Shown: positions 25,472-34,202 of the stretch, piece after piece | Position numbering within the stretch: the first letter of the stretch is position 1 | Layout of the letters: each line of letters opens with the position of its first letter | Assembly: GCF_902497775.2 (NCBI RefSeq) | Contig: NZ_OZ024668.1 | Location: forward strand, 5,316,326-5,380,325 | Source: Pseudomonas fluorescens | GTDB lineage: Bacteria > Pseudomonadota > Gammaproteobacteria > Pseudomonadales > Pseudomonadaceae | DNA: 64,000 nucleotides | Direction of reading: 5' to 3' | The notes under the pieces: generated by a model | The model's input: only the letters and a program-made list of their open reading frames with translations | Databases searched by the model: none | What the model was told of the DNA's origin: nothing | Made by a program: the position numbers and the translations under genes

Positions 25472-27445
25472 TCAAGCACTCGCTACGCGATCAAAAAAAG
25501 CCTGCAGGGACGCGGACATCGAACGCGACGCTCCCGGGGCCAGCAACTCCTGGCGCATTGCCTGCCCCAGCTGCGGGTTGAACAGGCCATTGGCCTTGAA
25601 TTGGGCAAACACTTCAATGGCACGCGCCTCTGCCCACAAATAGCAGTAGTAGCCCGCTTCGTACCCGGTGACCATGTAATCAAAACCATTGGCAAAGCGG
25701 TCATTGCTGGCCAGCGGCAACACCTGGGTTCGCGCATAGACCGTCTCAACCACTTGCTGGATGCTGCGATCTTCGGCGTAACTTCGGTGCAATTCGAAAT
25801 CGAGCAGCGACCGCTTCAATTCCTCCGCAATTTCCAGTCCCCGCTGGGTTTCTCGCGCCGCCAGCCACTGCTGAATATCAGCAGACATAGCAGGCAATTT
25901 ACTGACTCGATGCTTTGAAACAGACTGCATGCACTCTGCCGACCAACACCACTGTTCCAGCAGTTTGGCGACAAACTCCGACAGATCGGGGCCCAACTCG
26001 CCAATGCTGTTCAAGCGCCTGTTGCTGTTGGTCATGAGCACCTGCTGGAGGCAATGATGGAACTCATGGAACAACTTGCACAGGTCCCGGTGCCCCATTT
26101 GTGATTTACCCGAATCATAGGCGCCGAACAACGCCGCGACGGGTAGCGACAGATTGCCCTTGGCATCGACGTGGCGATTACGAATGGCAAGCGCCCAAGG
26201 ATAGTTCGGCTTGCCGGGACGGGCGTAGACATCCAGGTAGATATGACCGAGCACGACGCCAGCTTCAGCGACTTGCAGCAGCTGTACCTGCGAGTCCCAG
26301 GTTTGCGCATCAACGTTGCTGATCGTAATGCCATACAGCCGCTCGGCCAAACCCGTCAGCCCACGCACGACCGAGTCGAAGGAAAAGTATTCGCTCAGGA
26401 CCTGGTCGGCATCGGCGCTATCAGCCTCGCGCATCTTTTGCGCATAAAACGAGTAGTCCCACGGCTGTAGATCGTCACAGCCCTGGCTATTGGCGAATGC
26501 CCTAAGTTCATTGGCCTCGCGCTGGAGTCTTGGCGTGCCGCGAGCAATCTGGGTGTTCAGGAACGCTTCGACCTCTGCGCTCGACTGCGCAGCCTTGGTT
26601 TGCAAACTCAGTTCAATAAAATCGGTAAAGCCCAACAACTGGGCCTTTTCGTGACGCAGGCGCAGTAATGCCTGCAGTACCGGCTGATTGTCGATCTGAC
26701 TTTGCCCCGCAACCTGATCGGATGCTCGCGTCACGTAGGCCAGGTATACCTCTTTGCGCAGTTCACGGTTCTGCGCAAAACGCAGGGTCATGTCATCGGC
26801 AGGCTCAAAACCAAGCGTTAACAACCAGCCGTCGAGATTATTCGCTTGAGCTGCATCGCGCATGGTCTGCAGGTCGGCAGCCGGCACACCGGCCAACTCC
26901 GACATAACGGTGATGTGCTTGGTCCATTGCTTGGAAGCAGCATGGAGATTGTTCCGAAACTTCGCTTCAAGGCGTGTGATAGTCGCGACCTGATCGGCAA
27001 ATTGCGGCCTATCGGAAACCGCAAGACTCGCCCCCTCAAGTTTAAAGTCGCGCAGGATACGGCTCAGTACCGCTTGCTGTTCATCGGTGAAGTCGCTTGT
27101 ATCCAGCTGCTGGTAAGCCTCAAGTAGTGCAGTGTTCTGATGTTTTTCTGCGCGGTAGGCGACTTGCTCTGACTCACAAGCATCGACTGCAGCACCCCAC
27201 TCATCATCAATGAATGCCAACGGCACCAAGGCATAGAAGACATCTTCCAGGCGCTTGTCGAGTGCCTCAACAGCCAGTACCAGGCCATTCCAGGTTGGAA
27301 AAACGGCTTCGCGCCCGATGATCTGCGCCAGTGCCGAGCGATTATCCTCGACGATCTGCTGTATCGCAGGTTGAAGGTCCTCGACACGCACACTGGCGTA
27401 AGGAAACAGGTCGAAGGGTTGCAACAGCGGGTTAGGGCGGGACAT
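25472..27445 (-). CDS. M3 family metallopeptidase, divergent paralog of oligopeptidase A
   Basis: A 657-residue thimet-oligopeptidase-like protein. It starts MSRPNPLLQPFDLFPYASVR, clearly related to the start of the nearby PrlC. The zinc motif is HEFHH (HExxH intact) in LCKLFHEFHHCLQQ, where canonical M3 enzymes have HEFGHGLHH. The third-ligand Glu is kept in PDLSEFVAKLLEQWCW. The active-site Tyr region is YEAGYYCYLWAE, but the substrate His of PrlC (FAHIF) is replaced (FDYMV). ATG 27445 has AGGAG upstream. Probably an active peptidase with altered specificity. Confidence 0.88.
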   Translation of the reverse strand: MSRPNPLLQPFDLFPYASVRVEDLQPAIQQIVEDNRSALAQIIGREAVFPTWNGLVLAVEALDKRLEDVFYALVPLAFIDDEWGAAVDACESEQVAYRAEKHQNTALLEAYQQLDTSDFTDEQQAVLSRILRDFKLEGASLAVSDRPQFADQVATITRLEAKFRNNLHAASKQWTKHITVMSELAGVPAADLQTMRDAAQANNLDGWLLTLGFEPADDMTLRFAQNRELRKEVYLAYVTRASDQVAGQSQIDNQPVLQALLRLRHEKAQLLGFTDFIELSLQTKAAQSSAEVEAFLNTQIARGTPRLQREANELRAFANSQGCDDLQPWDYSFYAQKMREADSADADQVLSEYFSFDSVVRGLTGLAERLYGITISNVDAQTWDSQVQLLQVAEAGVVLGHIYLDVYARPGKPNYPWALAIRNRHVDAKGNLSLPVAALFGAYDSGKSQMGHRDLCKLFHEFHHCLQQVLMTNSNRRLNSIGELGPDLSEFVAKLLEQWCWSAECMQSVSKHRVSKLPAMSADIQQWLAARETQRGLEIAEELKRSLLDFELHRSYAEDRSIQQVVETVYARTQVLPLASNDRFANGFDYMVTGYEAGYYCYLWAEARAIEVFAQFKANGLFNPQLGQAMRQELLAPGASRSMSASLQAFFDRVASA

Positions 27446-27529
27446 GAGTCGCTCCTGACGGTGGTTGGACATGACCGCCAACCTACCGCCAGGACGAACT
27501 CGTGCGGATCTAGATAACTACCGCAGATC

Positions 27530-27555
27530 GCCTCCCGAAATGGCTATCGGGAGGC
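27530..27555 (-). terminator. Hairpin downstream of yheV, 9-bp perfect stem
   Basis: GCCTCCCGA (27530-27538) and TCGGGAGGC (27547-27555) pair perfectly around an 8-base loop, 7 bases after the yheV stop on the minus strand. No clear T-tract follows. It likely separates the prlC-yheV unit from the downstream M3 paralog. Confidence 0.55.
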
Positions 27556-27561
27556 GCCACG

Positions 27562-27846
27562 TCAGTCTTTTTCAGTCGGTTTCTTCAACTTCGGGTTAGG
27601 AAAGAACTGCACTGTCTGCACCTTGGCCTCGGCTGGTTTCACCTCGACCTTGTTGACCCGGGTACCCAGCTCCTTGGGCACTGACAGCCCTTGCTCGTTA
27701 AGGGTGTCGGAGAACCCGCAGGCCACGCACTCACGGTGCGGAACGCTGTCTTCGCTCCACATCATCAGCTTGTCCGGCTCGCTGCACGCCGGGCAGACTG
27801 CCCCGGCGATAAAGCGTTTTTTGGTTACCACAGGCCCATCACTCAT
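27562..27846 (-). CDS. yheV: YheV-like zinc ribbon protein
   Basis: A 94-residue protein with two CxxC pairs, CPAC near residue 18 and CVAC near residue 40, spaced as in a zinc ribbon, and a charged C-terminal tail rich in Lys and Pro. It overlaps the end of prlC by 4 bases (ATGA), the same pairing seen for yheV and prlC in other gammaproteobacteria. Its biochemical role is unknown; coupling to prlC suggests a related function. Confidence 0.85.
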   Translation of the reverse strand: MSDGPVVTKKRFIAGAVCPACSEPDKLMMWSEDSVPHRECVACGFSDTLNEQGLSVPKELGTRVNKVEVKPAEAKVQTVQFFPNPKLKKPTEKD

Positions 27847-29894
27847 GCCGCCACTTCCTCACTCAGGCCACTGTGGCGCAAGAGTGCATCGATTGACGGC
27901 TCGCGGCCACGGAAGTCGACGAACAGCCGCATCGGCTCCTGGGAACCACCACGGGCCAGGATCGCTTCGCGGAACGCGCGACCGGTGTCGGCATTGAGCA
28001 CGCCTTCTTCTTCAAAGCGCGAGAAAGCGTCGGCCGACAGTACTTCAGCCCACTTGTAGCTGTAGTAACCGGCCGCGTAGCCGCCGGCGAAAATATGCGC
28101 AAAGCTGTTGGGGAAGCGGTTGTACGCCGGTGGGCGCATGACCGAAACCTCGTCGCGCACACCTTCGAGCACTTGCAGCACGCTACGGCCATCGCCATGG
28201 CTAGCATGCAGTTCGAAGTCGAACAGCGAGAATTCCAACTGGCGGACCATCATCAGCCCGGACTGGAAGTTCTTCGCCGCCAGCATCTTCTCAAGTAGGT
28301 CCTGCGGCAAAGGCGCGCCGGTTTCATAGTGACCGGAAATCAGCGCCAGGCCTTCCGGCTCCCAGCACCAGTTTTCCATGAACTGGCTCGGCAGCTCGAC
28401 TGCATCCCAGGCCACACCGTTGATTCCGGATACACCGGCATGCTGGATGCGAGTCAGCAGGTGATGCAGGCCATGGCCGAACTCGTGGAACAGGGTGGTG
28501 ACTTCATCGTGGGTCAGCAGCGCCGGCTTGCCAGGGGCGGCCGGGGTGAAGTTGCACACCAGGTTGGCCACCGGGCTCTGCAACTGGCCGTCAGCGGTCA
28601 GGCGACGGTCGCGAGCGCCGTCCATCCAGGCACCGCCGCGCTTGTTGGCGCGGGCATAGAGGTCGAAGAAGAAACGCCCGACGTGCTGGCCGTTCTCCTT
28701 GATTTCGAACAGGCGAACGTCCGGGTGCCAGCTGTCGAAGCCCTTGAGCTCGGCAATCTCGATGCCGTACAGGCGCTGGACGATGCTGAACAGGCCGGTC
28801 AGCACCTTGTCGATCGGGAAGTAGGCGCGCAGGGTTTCCTGGGAAACGCTGTAGCGCTGTTCACGAAGTTTTTCACCGTAGAAGCCGCTGTCCCAGCTTT
28901 GCAGGTCCGGGCAACCCTGCTCGGCGGCATAGGCCTTGAGCTGGGCCAGGTCCTGGGCGGCAAACGGCTTGCTGCGTTTGGCCAGGTCACGCAGGAAGCT
29001 CAGCACCTGGTCGCTGGACTCGGCCATCTTGGTGGCCAGGCTCAGCTCGGCGAAGTTCTTGTAGCCCAAAAGCTGAGCCAGTTCCTGACGCAGGTCGAGG
29101 ATCTCGCGCATCACCGGACCGTTGTCGAACTGGCCGGCATTGGGGCCCTGATCGGAAGCGCGGGTGCAGTAGGCGGCGTAGATTTCTTCGCGCAGCGCAC
29201 GGTCTTCGGCGTAGGTCATCACCGCGTAGTAGCTGGGGAATTCCAGGCTGATCAGCCAACCGTCGAGGCCTTTGGCCTGAGCTGCGGCAGCCATCTGCGC
29301 CTTGGCCGAGTCGGTCAGGCCGGCAAGCGCCGCTTCGTCGCTGACGTGCTTGGTCCAGGCCTGGGTGGCGTCCAGCAACTGGTTGGAGAAGCGGCTGCCC
29401 AGTTCGCTGAGCTTGCTCTGAACTTCGGCATAACGCTGCTGCTGATCGGCCGGCAGATCGATACCCGACAGGCGGAAGTCACGCAGGGCGTGTTCGAGAA
29501 TAGTCTTTTGCGCCACATCGAAGCCGGCAGCTTCGGGGCTGGCGATCAACGCTTCATAGGCCTGGAACAGCTCGCGGTTCTGGCCCATCTCGGTGGCGTA
29601 GGCGCTCAACGCTGGCAGGCAAGACTCATAGGCTTCACGCAGTTCGGCGCTGTTGCACACGGCGTTGAGGTGGCTGACCGGGCTCCAGGCGGCGCCCAGG
29701 CGGTCGTTGAGTTCGTCCATGGCCAGGATCAGGCCGGCCCAGCTTGGGTTCTGGCCCTGGGCCTTGAGGATGTCGGCAATGGCTTTACGGTTGTCGGCCA
29801 GGATCTGTTCAATCGCCGGCTGCACATGCTCGGCACGGATCGCCGAGAACGGCGGCAAGTCATAAGACTGCAGAAGCGGGTTGTTCGCACTCAC
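27843..29894 (-). CDS. prlC: Oligopeptidase A
   Basis: A 683-residue M3 zinc metallopeptidase that degrades short peptides, including cleaved signal peptides, in the cytoplasm. The catalytic site is LFHEFGHGLHHLL, the third-ligand Glu is in WDAVELPSQFMENWCW, and the substrate-binding His/Tyr region is FAHIFAGGYAAGYYSYKWAE. GTG 29894 (MSANNPLLQSYDLPPF) fits the family start. Its last 4 bases overlap yheV. A second M3 paralog lies downstream on the same strand. Confidence 0.96.
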   Translation of the reverse strand: MSANNPLLQSYDLPPFSAIRAEHVQPAIEQILADNRKAIADILKAQGQNPSWAGLILAMDELNDRLGAAWSPVSHLNAVCNSAELREAYESCLPALSAYATEMGQNRELFQAYEALIASPEAAGFDVAQKTILEHALRDFRLSGIDLPADQQQRYAEVQSKLSELGSRFSNQLLDATQAWTKHVSDEAALAGLTDSAKAQMAAAAQAKGLDGWLISLEFPSYYAVMTYAEDRALREEIYAAYCTRASDQGPNAGQFDNGPVMREILDLRQELAQLLGYKNFAELSLATKMAESSDQVLSFLRDLAKRSKPFAAQDLAQLKAYAAEQGCPDLQSWDSGFYGEKLREQRYSVSQETLRAYFPIDKVLTGLFSIVQRLYGIEIAELKGFDSWHPDVRLFEIKENGQHVGRFFFDLYARANKRGGAWMDGARDRRLTADGQLQSPVANLVCNFTPAAPGKPALLTHDEVTTLFHEFGHGLHHLLTRIQHAGVSGINGVAWDAVELPSQFMENWCWEPEGLALISGHYETGAPLPQDLLEKMLAAKNFQSGLMMVRQLEFSLFDFELHASHGDGRSVLQVLEGVRDEVSVMRPPAYNRFPNSFAHIFAGGYAAGYYSYKWAEVLSADAFSRFEEEGVLNADTGRAFREAILARGGSQEPMRLFVDFRGREPSIDALLRHSGLSEEVAA

Positions 29895-29985
29895 GGTTAA
29901 ACACCTTGGCAGAAGAAACACTTCCCCATCTTAATTACAATCGACGCCGACCGCAGCCCTATCCATACCAAAGAGAATTCCTATC

Positions 29986-30534
29986 ATGGCCATCCGCAGC
30001 TTCCAGCATCACACTCCCAGGCTTGGCGAACGCGCCTTTGTCGACCGCAGTGCCGTGGTGCTGGGCGATGTCGAGATCGGCGCTGACAGCTCGGTGTGGC
30101 CATTGACGGTGATCCGCGGCGATATGCACCGTATCCGCATCGGTGCGCGCACCAGCGTGCAGGACGGCAGCGTGCTGCACATCACCCACGCCGGGCCGTT
30201 CAATCCGGAAGGCTTCCCGCTGTTGATCGGCGATGAGGTAACCATTGGTCACAAAGTCATGCTCCATGGCTGCACCCTGGGCAACCGCATCCTGGTCGGC
30301 ATGGGTAGCACCATCATGGACGGCGCCATCGTCGAAGACGAAGTGATCATCGGCGCCGGCAGCCTGGTACCGCCGGGCAAGCGCCTGGAAAGCGGCTTTC
30401 TCTACGTCGGCAGCCCGGTCAAGCAGGCCCGCGCCCTAACCGAAAAGGAGCGCGCGTTCTTCCCCTACAGCGCCGGCAACTACGTCAAACTCAAGGATCA
30501 GCACCTGGCCGAAGGCTACCAACTGCCCGAGTAA
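29986..30534 (+). CDS. Gamma-carbonic-anhydrase-like (YrdA/CaiE family) left-handed beta-helix protein
   Basis: A 182-residue protein of hexapeptide repeats: VFVDRSAVVLGDVEIG-like turns recur from about residue 15 to 145 and build a left-handed beta-helix trimer. Candidate zinc His residues lie in VLHITHAGP and IGHKVMLHGC, as in gamma-carbonic anhydrases. Many members show weak or no hydratase activity, so the reaction is uncertain. It is divergent from prlC and 29 bases upstream of the HAD gene. Confidence 0.9.
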   Translation: MAIRSFQHHTPRLGERAFVDRSAVVLGDVEIGADSSVWPLTVIRGDMHRIRIGARTSVQDGSVLHITHAGPFNPEGFPLLIGDEVTIGHKVMLHGCTLGNRILVGMGSTIMDGAIVEDEVIIGAGSLVPPGKRLESGFLYVGSPVKQARALTEKERAFFPYSAGNYVKLKDQHLAEGYQLPE

Positions 30535-30563
30535 ACCTGTCCCCAGCCCTATTCGAGACTGCC

Positions 30564-31214
30564 ATGCACCAGCAAAACATCCTCTTCGACCTCGACGGTA
30601 CCCTGACCGACCCACGCGAAGGCATTACTCGCTCGATCCAGTATGCATTGGCCAAACTCGGCATCGACGAGCCGGACCTGACGCGCCTGGAACACTTCAT
30701 CGGCCCGCCGCTGCTGCAGGCATTCATGCAGTTCTATGACTTCGATGAGGCCAAGGCCTGGGACGCGGTGAATTTATATCGTGAGCGCTTCAAGGTCACC
30801 GGCCTGTATGAAAACCAGGTGTTCGATGGTGTCAGCGAAATGCTCGAAAGCCTGCAAGGGCAGGGGCGTACCCTGTACATCGCCACCTCCAAACCCTGGG
30901 AATTTGCCCGCGAGATCGCCCGCCATTTCGATTTTGCCAAGCACTTCAAGGTGATCTACGGCAGCGAGCTGGATGGCACCCGCACCAACAAGGTCGAGCT
31001 GATCCGCCACCTGCTGAGCGAAGAAGCCCTCGACCCGGCGCAGACCCTGATGATCGGCGATCGCAAGCACGACCTGATCGGCGCGCGCAGCAACGGCCTG
31101 GAGGCGGTCGCTGTGGGTTATGGCTTTGGCAGCCATGAAGAGCTGACGGCGGAGCAGCCGGCTTATCACTTTGCGACCTTGGCTGAACTGCATCAGGCGT
31201 TTCAGCGCGGCTGA
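30564..31214 (+). CDS. HAD-family phosphatase, phosphoglycolate-phosphatase-like
   Basis: A 216-residue HAD subfamily IA hydrolase with all four motifs: DLDGTLTDPREGI (motif I nucleophile Asp), the Thr of IATSKPWEFA (motif II), Lys in GTRTNKVELI (motif III) and MIGDRKHDLIGARSNG (motif IV acidic pair). The helical cap spans about residues 18-85. The substrate could be phosphoglycolate or another small phosphate ester or nucleotide; sequence alone does not decide. It probably shares a transcript with the gamma-carbonic-anhydrase gene. Confidence 0.9.
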   Translation: MHQQNILFDLDGTLTDPREGITRSIQYALAKLGIDEPDLTRLEHFIGPPLLQAFMQFYDFDEAKAWDAVNLYRERFKVTGLYENQVFDGVSEMLESLQGQGRTLYIATSKPWEFAREIARHFDFAKHFKVIYGSELDGTRTNKVELIRHLLSEEALDPAQTLMIGDRKHDLIGARSNGLEAVAVGYGFGSHEELTAEQPAYHFATLAELHQAFQRG

Positions 31215-31225
31215 AGCCCGCACAG

Positions 31226-32332
31226 TCAACTACTGTGGGAGCGGGCTTGCCCCGCGAAGCTTTTCAGCGCCTGCTGACGCTGCTCAAGGGGCAGCTGCCC
31301 CAACGCTTCTACTCGCTGATAAAACACCTGCCAATCGCCCCCCACCTCGGCAAACAGCTGGGCAAACGCCGGTACCCACTGGTCGTACAAACCAAAGGGC
31401 AGCAACTTGGCATTGTTCATCGGTGCATTGATCCAGGCGTCATAGCGCCCGACGCCGCCCCATTGGCTATCGCGCATGGCCCGATACTCGCGGCGCAAAC
31501 GTTCAAACTCGGCCTGCTTGCCTGCGCGCTTGGCGGGCTCGGTCAGCGGCGCCGCGTACAAGCTCTTGAGTCGTTCTCGGCTGGCCAGCACCAGGCCGAC
31601 GAACTGATCGCGCTGTCGGCTGCCATCCTCGGCCAGCGCTGGCAGACCGCGTGCCGTGCGCCATTGGCGAGTACCTTCCTGCTCGACAAAGGTGGCGAAG
31701 GACTCGTTGAACGCAGTGTCGTCCTGCACATAGACGCGCTGATGGGCCAGCTCATGGAAGATCACCGTGGCCAGGCGCTCGTCGCCCCAACCGAGCATGG
31801 AGTTGATGATCGGATCGTCGAACCAGCCCAGGGTCGAATAGGCCTCGACGCCGCCGACATACACATCCAGCCCTTGCTGCTTTTGCAATGCCGCGGCCCC
31901 GCGCGCGGCGCCCTGACTGTAATAGCCACGGTAGGCGACGCAACCGGCTATGGGGAAGCAGTGGGTTTGCGGTTCAAGTGAAAATTCCGGCGTGGCGAAC
32001 ACATTCCAGACCACATAGGGCCTGCCGATGTCGGCATACACTCGGTAACTGCGGTTGTCTGGCAGCTTCAATTGCGCACTGGCGAAGGCCCGAGCCTGCC
32101 CGGCATGCAACAAATGCTGACGCAGTTTACTGTCGGTGGCCGGATCGGCCACCAGTTCAGCGACCGGCTGACGGGCCTTGAGCAACTGCCATTGGCCACT
32201 GGCCAGTTGCCCGTAGTAACTGACACTGGCGCAACCGTTCAGCAGTCCAATGGCCAACAAGGGAACCAAGTAGCGAAAAAAATGGTCGAGTGCCCCATGA
32301 CTTGAGCGCAACAAAAGAAATAGTCGAAGCAT
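31226..32332 (-). CDS. Putative aminopeptidase, lipoprotein of the DUF/PF10023 type
   Basis: A 368-residue protein with a hydrophobic N-terminus and lipobox (AIGLLNGCASVSYY, Cys at about residue 34), so it is lipid-anchored. The zinc motif HELAHQ (HExxH) is in TVIFHELAHQRVYV, and NESFATFVEQEG supplies the next conserved Glu. This pattern matches the putative aminopeptidase family of Proteobacteria; activity is inferred. The start is uncertain because the signal is long. The last ten residues are encoded by a REP element (31235-31258). It converges on the HAD gene. Confidence 0.85.
   Translation of the reverse strand: MLRLFLLLRSSHGALDHFFRYLVPLLAIGLLNGCASVSYYGQLASGQWQLLKARQPVAELVADPATDSKLRQHLLHAGQARAFASAQLKLPDNRSYRVYADIGRPYVVWNVFATPEFSLEPQTHCFPIAGCVAYRGYYSQGAARGAAALQKQQGLDVYVGGVEAYSTLGWFDDPIINSMLGWGDERLATVIFHELAHQRVYVQDDTAFNESFATFVEQEGTRQWRTARGLPALAEDGSRQRDQFVGLVLASRERLKSLYAAPLTEPAKRAGKQAEFERLRREYRAMRDSQWGGVGRYDAWINAPMNNAKLLPFGLYDQWVPAFAQLFAEVGGDWQVFYQRVEALGQLPLEQRQQALKSFAGQARSHSS
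31235..31258 (+). repeat. Single REP element overlapping a coding 3' end
   Basis: TGTGGGAGCGGGCTTGCCCC and the following GCGA match the right arm of the REP pair at 10953-10977. There is no inverted partner nearby. It lies within the last codons of the minus-strand aminopeptidase gene. Confidence 0.88.
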
Positions 32333-32399
32333 TCGTGTCCCGTCATCCGCTCAAGTACTCATCAGCTTCAAGACTATCCTGCCCGGCTGGAGTTTTGCC

Positions 32400-32813
32400 A
32401 TGCGTACACTGCTCGTCGTCAGCGCTGTTGTGCTTCTGTCCGGCTGCGCCGGCCTGCCCGCCCCCGACCCCAACCAGGCCTGGATCGACCTCGCGCCCGG
32501 CCAGGACGATACGCTCCACGCCGTGGAAGTAGATGAGCGCGCCTGGGCCGACAAACGCTATTTCGAAGTACAGCCCGGTAGCCATGAGCTGACTGTGCGC
32601 TACCTGTTTCCGGTCAATCCCAGCAACATCGGCCCGGTCGACGAGCCGCTGTGGCGCGATTGCCAGTTGAATGTGAAGTTCAAGGATTTCAGTGCCGGCC
32701 AGCGTTACCAGCTTGAGGCCGGCAGCATCGGCTTCCGGCCTTGGGCCAAGCTCTACGACGAGCAGCGCAAAGTGGTCGGCAAAGGCCTGCCAGCGGGTTG
32801 CCAGCGTACCTAA
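32400..32813 (+). CDS. Small lipoprotein of unknown function (paralog A)
   Basis: A 137-residue protein with a lipoprotein signal (VVLLSGCAGLP, Cys at about 16). The mature part has NQAWIDL, then YFEVQPGSHELTVRYLF and FSAGQRYQLEAGSIGF, looking like a small beta-sandwich of the PEGA/lipoprotein type. It is a tandem paralog of the next gene, sharing NQAWIDL/KQAWVDL, PGSHEL/PGAHEL and the C-terminal LYDEQRKVV/LYDAQRKVV. Function unknown. It diverges from the aminopeptidase gene. Confidence 0.82.
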   Translation: MRTLLVVSAVVLLSGCAGLPAPDPNQAWIDLAPGQDDTLHAVEVDERAWADKRYFEVQPGSHELTVRYLFPVNPSNIGPVDEPLWRDCQLNVKFKDFSAGQRYQLEAGSIGFRPWAKLYDEQRKVVGKGLPAGCQRT

Positions 32814-32866
32814 AAGCGTGAATGGCGCTATGCTTATGCTTTGTAACCCGCACGCCGGAGTTCGCC

Positions 32867-33280
32867 ATGCGCCAGCCTGTGATGCTGCTCGCAATCAGTA
32901 CCCTGGGAGCTTGCGCCAGCCCCCTGCCACCTGTGGATAACAAGCAGGCCTGGGTCGACCTTTACACCATCACGCCAGGGAAGCTGGTAATGGCTGAGCG
33001 CCTGGATGGCAAGCGCCTGACCGATGGCCGCTTTTTCCAGGTCACGCCCGGGGCCCACGAGCTGGTGGTGCGTTTCGACTACGAAATCTATTCCGGTGGT
33101 TTCACTACCGACCCAACCGAGCGCACCTGCTACCTGACGGTCAAATACGACGGCTTCAAAGCCGGCCAACGCTATCGCCTTGAAGCGCGGGCTCCCGCCA
33201 TGCAGCCCAGCGCCTATCTCTACGACGCCCAGCGCAAGGTGGTGGCGGAAGAGGCGAACGACACATTCTGCACACCCTGA
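32867..33280 (+). CDS. Small lipoprotein of unknown function (paralog B)
   Basis: A 137-residue lipoprotein (AISTLGACASPL, Cys at about 15) and tandem paralog of the preceding gene, 53 bases downstream. Shared blocks are KQAWVDL, FFQVTPGAHELVVRFDY, FKAGQRYRLEA and LYDAQRKVV, and both end near a Cys. ATG 32867 (MRQPVMLLAI) gives a proper signal; an in-frame start at 32822 would not. A perfect DnaA box (32932-32940) lies in its coding region. Function unknown. Confidence 0.82.
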   Translation: MRQPVMLLAISTLGACASPLPPVDNKQAWVDLYTITPGKLVMAERLDGKRLTDGRFFQVTPGAHELVVRFDYEIYSGGFTTDPTERTCYLTVKYDGFKAGQRYRLEARAPAMQPSAYLYDAQRKVVAEEANDTFCTP

Positions 33281-33283
33281 GGC

Positions 33284-33517
33284 CTAGCGATCATTCTTCT
33301 GGTAAATGATCTTCTTGGTGCCGTTTTCACAACTGCCGACCACCATATTCTGGTCTTTGACTTCGTCGTTGCTGACGATTTCCAGGGTGTAGGAACTCAC
33401 GTTGTTGGCCTGGATCTTGGCTTCGATCTCGGCCTTGAGCTCTTCACAGTTTTTCGTCGCGGCGAGCGCAGACGTTGCCAGCAGCGAAGCCAGCACAGCG
33501 ATTGCAACACGGATCAT
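33284..33517 (-). CDS. DUF1161 family periplasmic protein (copy 1)
   Basis: A 77-residue secreted protein with signal peptide (ASLLATSALA, cleavage before ATKNC). The mature part has two cysteines (KNCEELKAEIEAKI and VVGSCENGTKKIIY) that probably form a disulfide. This is the DUF1161 pattern. A paralog lies at 35311-35535 with the same Cys spacing. Function unknown. Its stop is 3 bases from the end of the convergent lipoprotein gene. Confidence 0.85.
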   Translation of the reverse strand: MIRVAIAVLASLLATSALAATKNCEELKAEIEAKIQANNVSSYTLEIVSNDEVKDQNMVVGSCENGTKKIIYQKNDR

Positions 33518-33591
33518 GGGGACAGCTCCTTGTGGCGGCAGACGTTCTACCGACCCTCATTTGACCACAAGAAGCGCGCCCCGGTTCTGCC

Positions 33592-34017
33592 TTAACTCAG
33601 CAGCGTCGCATCCAGGCTGATTTTCGCATTGAGCACTTTCGACACCGGGCAACCGGCCTTGGCCTTGTTGGCGATCTCAAGAAACTGCGCTTCGCTGGCC
33701 CCTGGCACCTTGGCCCTGAGGATCAGGTTCACCGCGGTAATGGCAAAACCATCAGACAGTTTGTCGAGGGTCACTTCGGCGATGGTATCAATGCGTTCGG
33801 CGGTCAAGCCGGCGTCACCGAGCATCATCGACAGGGCCATGGAGAAACAGCCGGCATGCGCCGCACCGATCAATTCTTCCGGGTTTGTGCCCGGCTGGCC
33901 TTCGAAGCGGGTGTTGAAACCATAGGGGTTCTGTTTAAGAGCGCCACTTTCAGTAGAAAGCAGGCCCTTGCCATCCTTCAAGCCACCTTGCCAGATAGCC
34001 GATGCTGTCTTTTTCAT
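33592..34017 (-). CDS. osmC: OsmC family peroxiredoxin
   Basis: A 141-residue thiol peroxidase of the OsmC/Ohr family that reduces organic hydroperoxides. The two redox cysteines are in AAHAGCFSMALS and KAGCPVSKVL. The N-terminus (ASAIWQGGLKDGKGLLSTESGAL) and lack of Ohr-specific features favour OsmC over Ohr. It is cytoplasmic. It is divergent from the flavin-dependent oxidoreductase gene over 185 bases. OsmC genes are usually induced by osmotic stress and stationary phase. Confidence 0.9.
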   Translation of the reverse strand: MKKTASAIWQGGLKDGKGLLSTESGALKQNPYGFNTRFEGQPGTNPEELIGAAHAGCFSMALSMMLGDAGLTAERIDTIAEVTLDKLSDGFAITAVNLILRAKVPGASEAQFLEIANKAKAGCPVSKVLNAKISLDATLLS

Positions 34018-34202
34018 AAAGCCTCCTGAGCTGCCTGGGGCGCGTGATGTCGCACCTTGCCTTAAATTCAGAGACCCCTGACACCGGCAAGTTCAGACGG
34101 ATTGCAAACCCTGGCATTGATTCCTGCAGATGTGCCCATACAGAGCTAGAAAGGCCGTTGGGTTATTTCGGCCAATCGACTGCCCAGGAGGCTCAAACGC
34201 CC

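Noticed and set aside
28329..29900. A 523-codon open frame opposite prlC
   Set aside because: Low-complexity Gly/Val/Ala/Gln composition and complete overlap with prlC mark it as a shadow.
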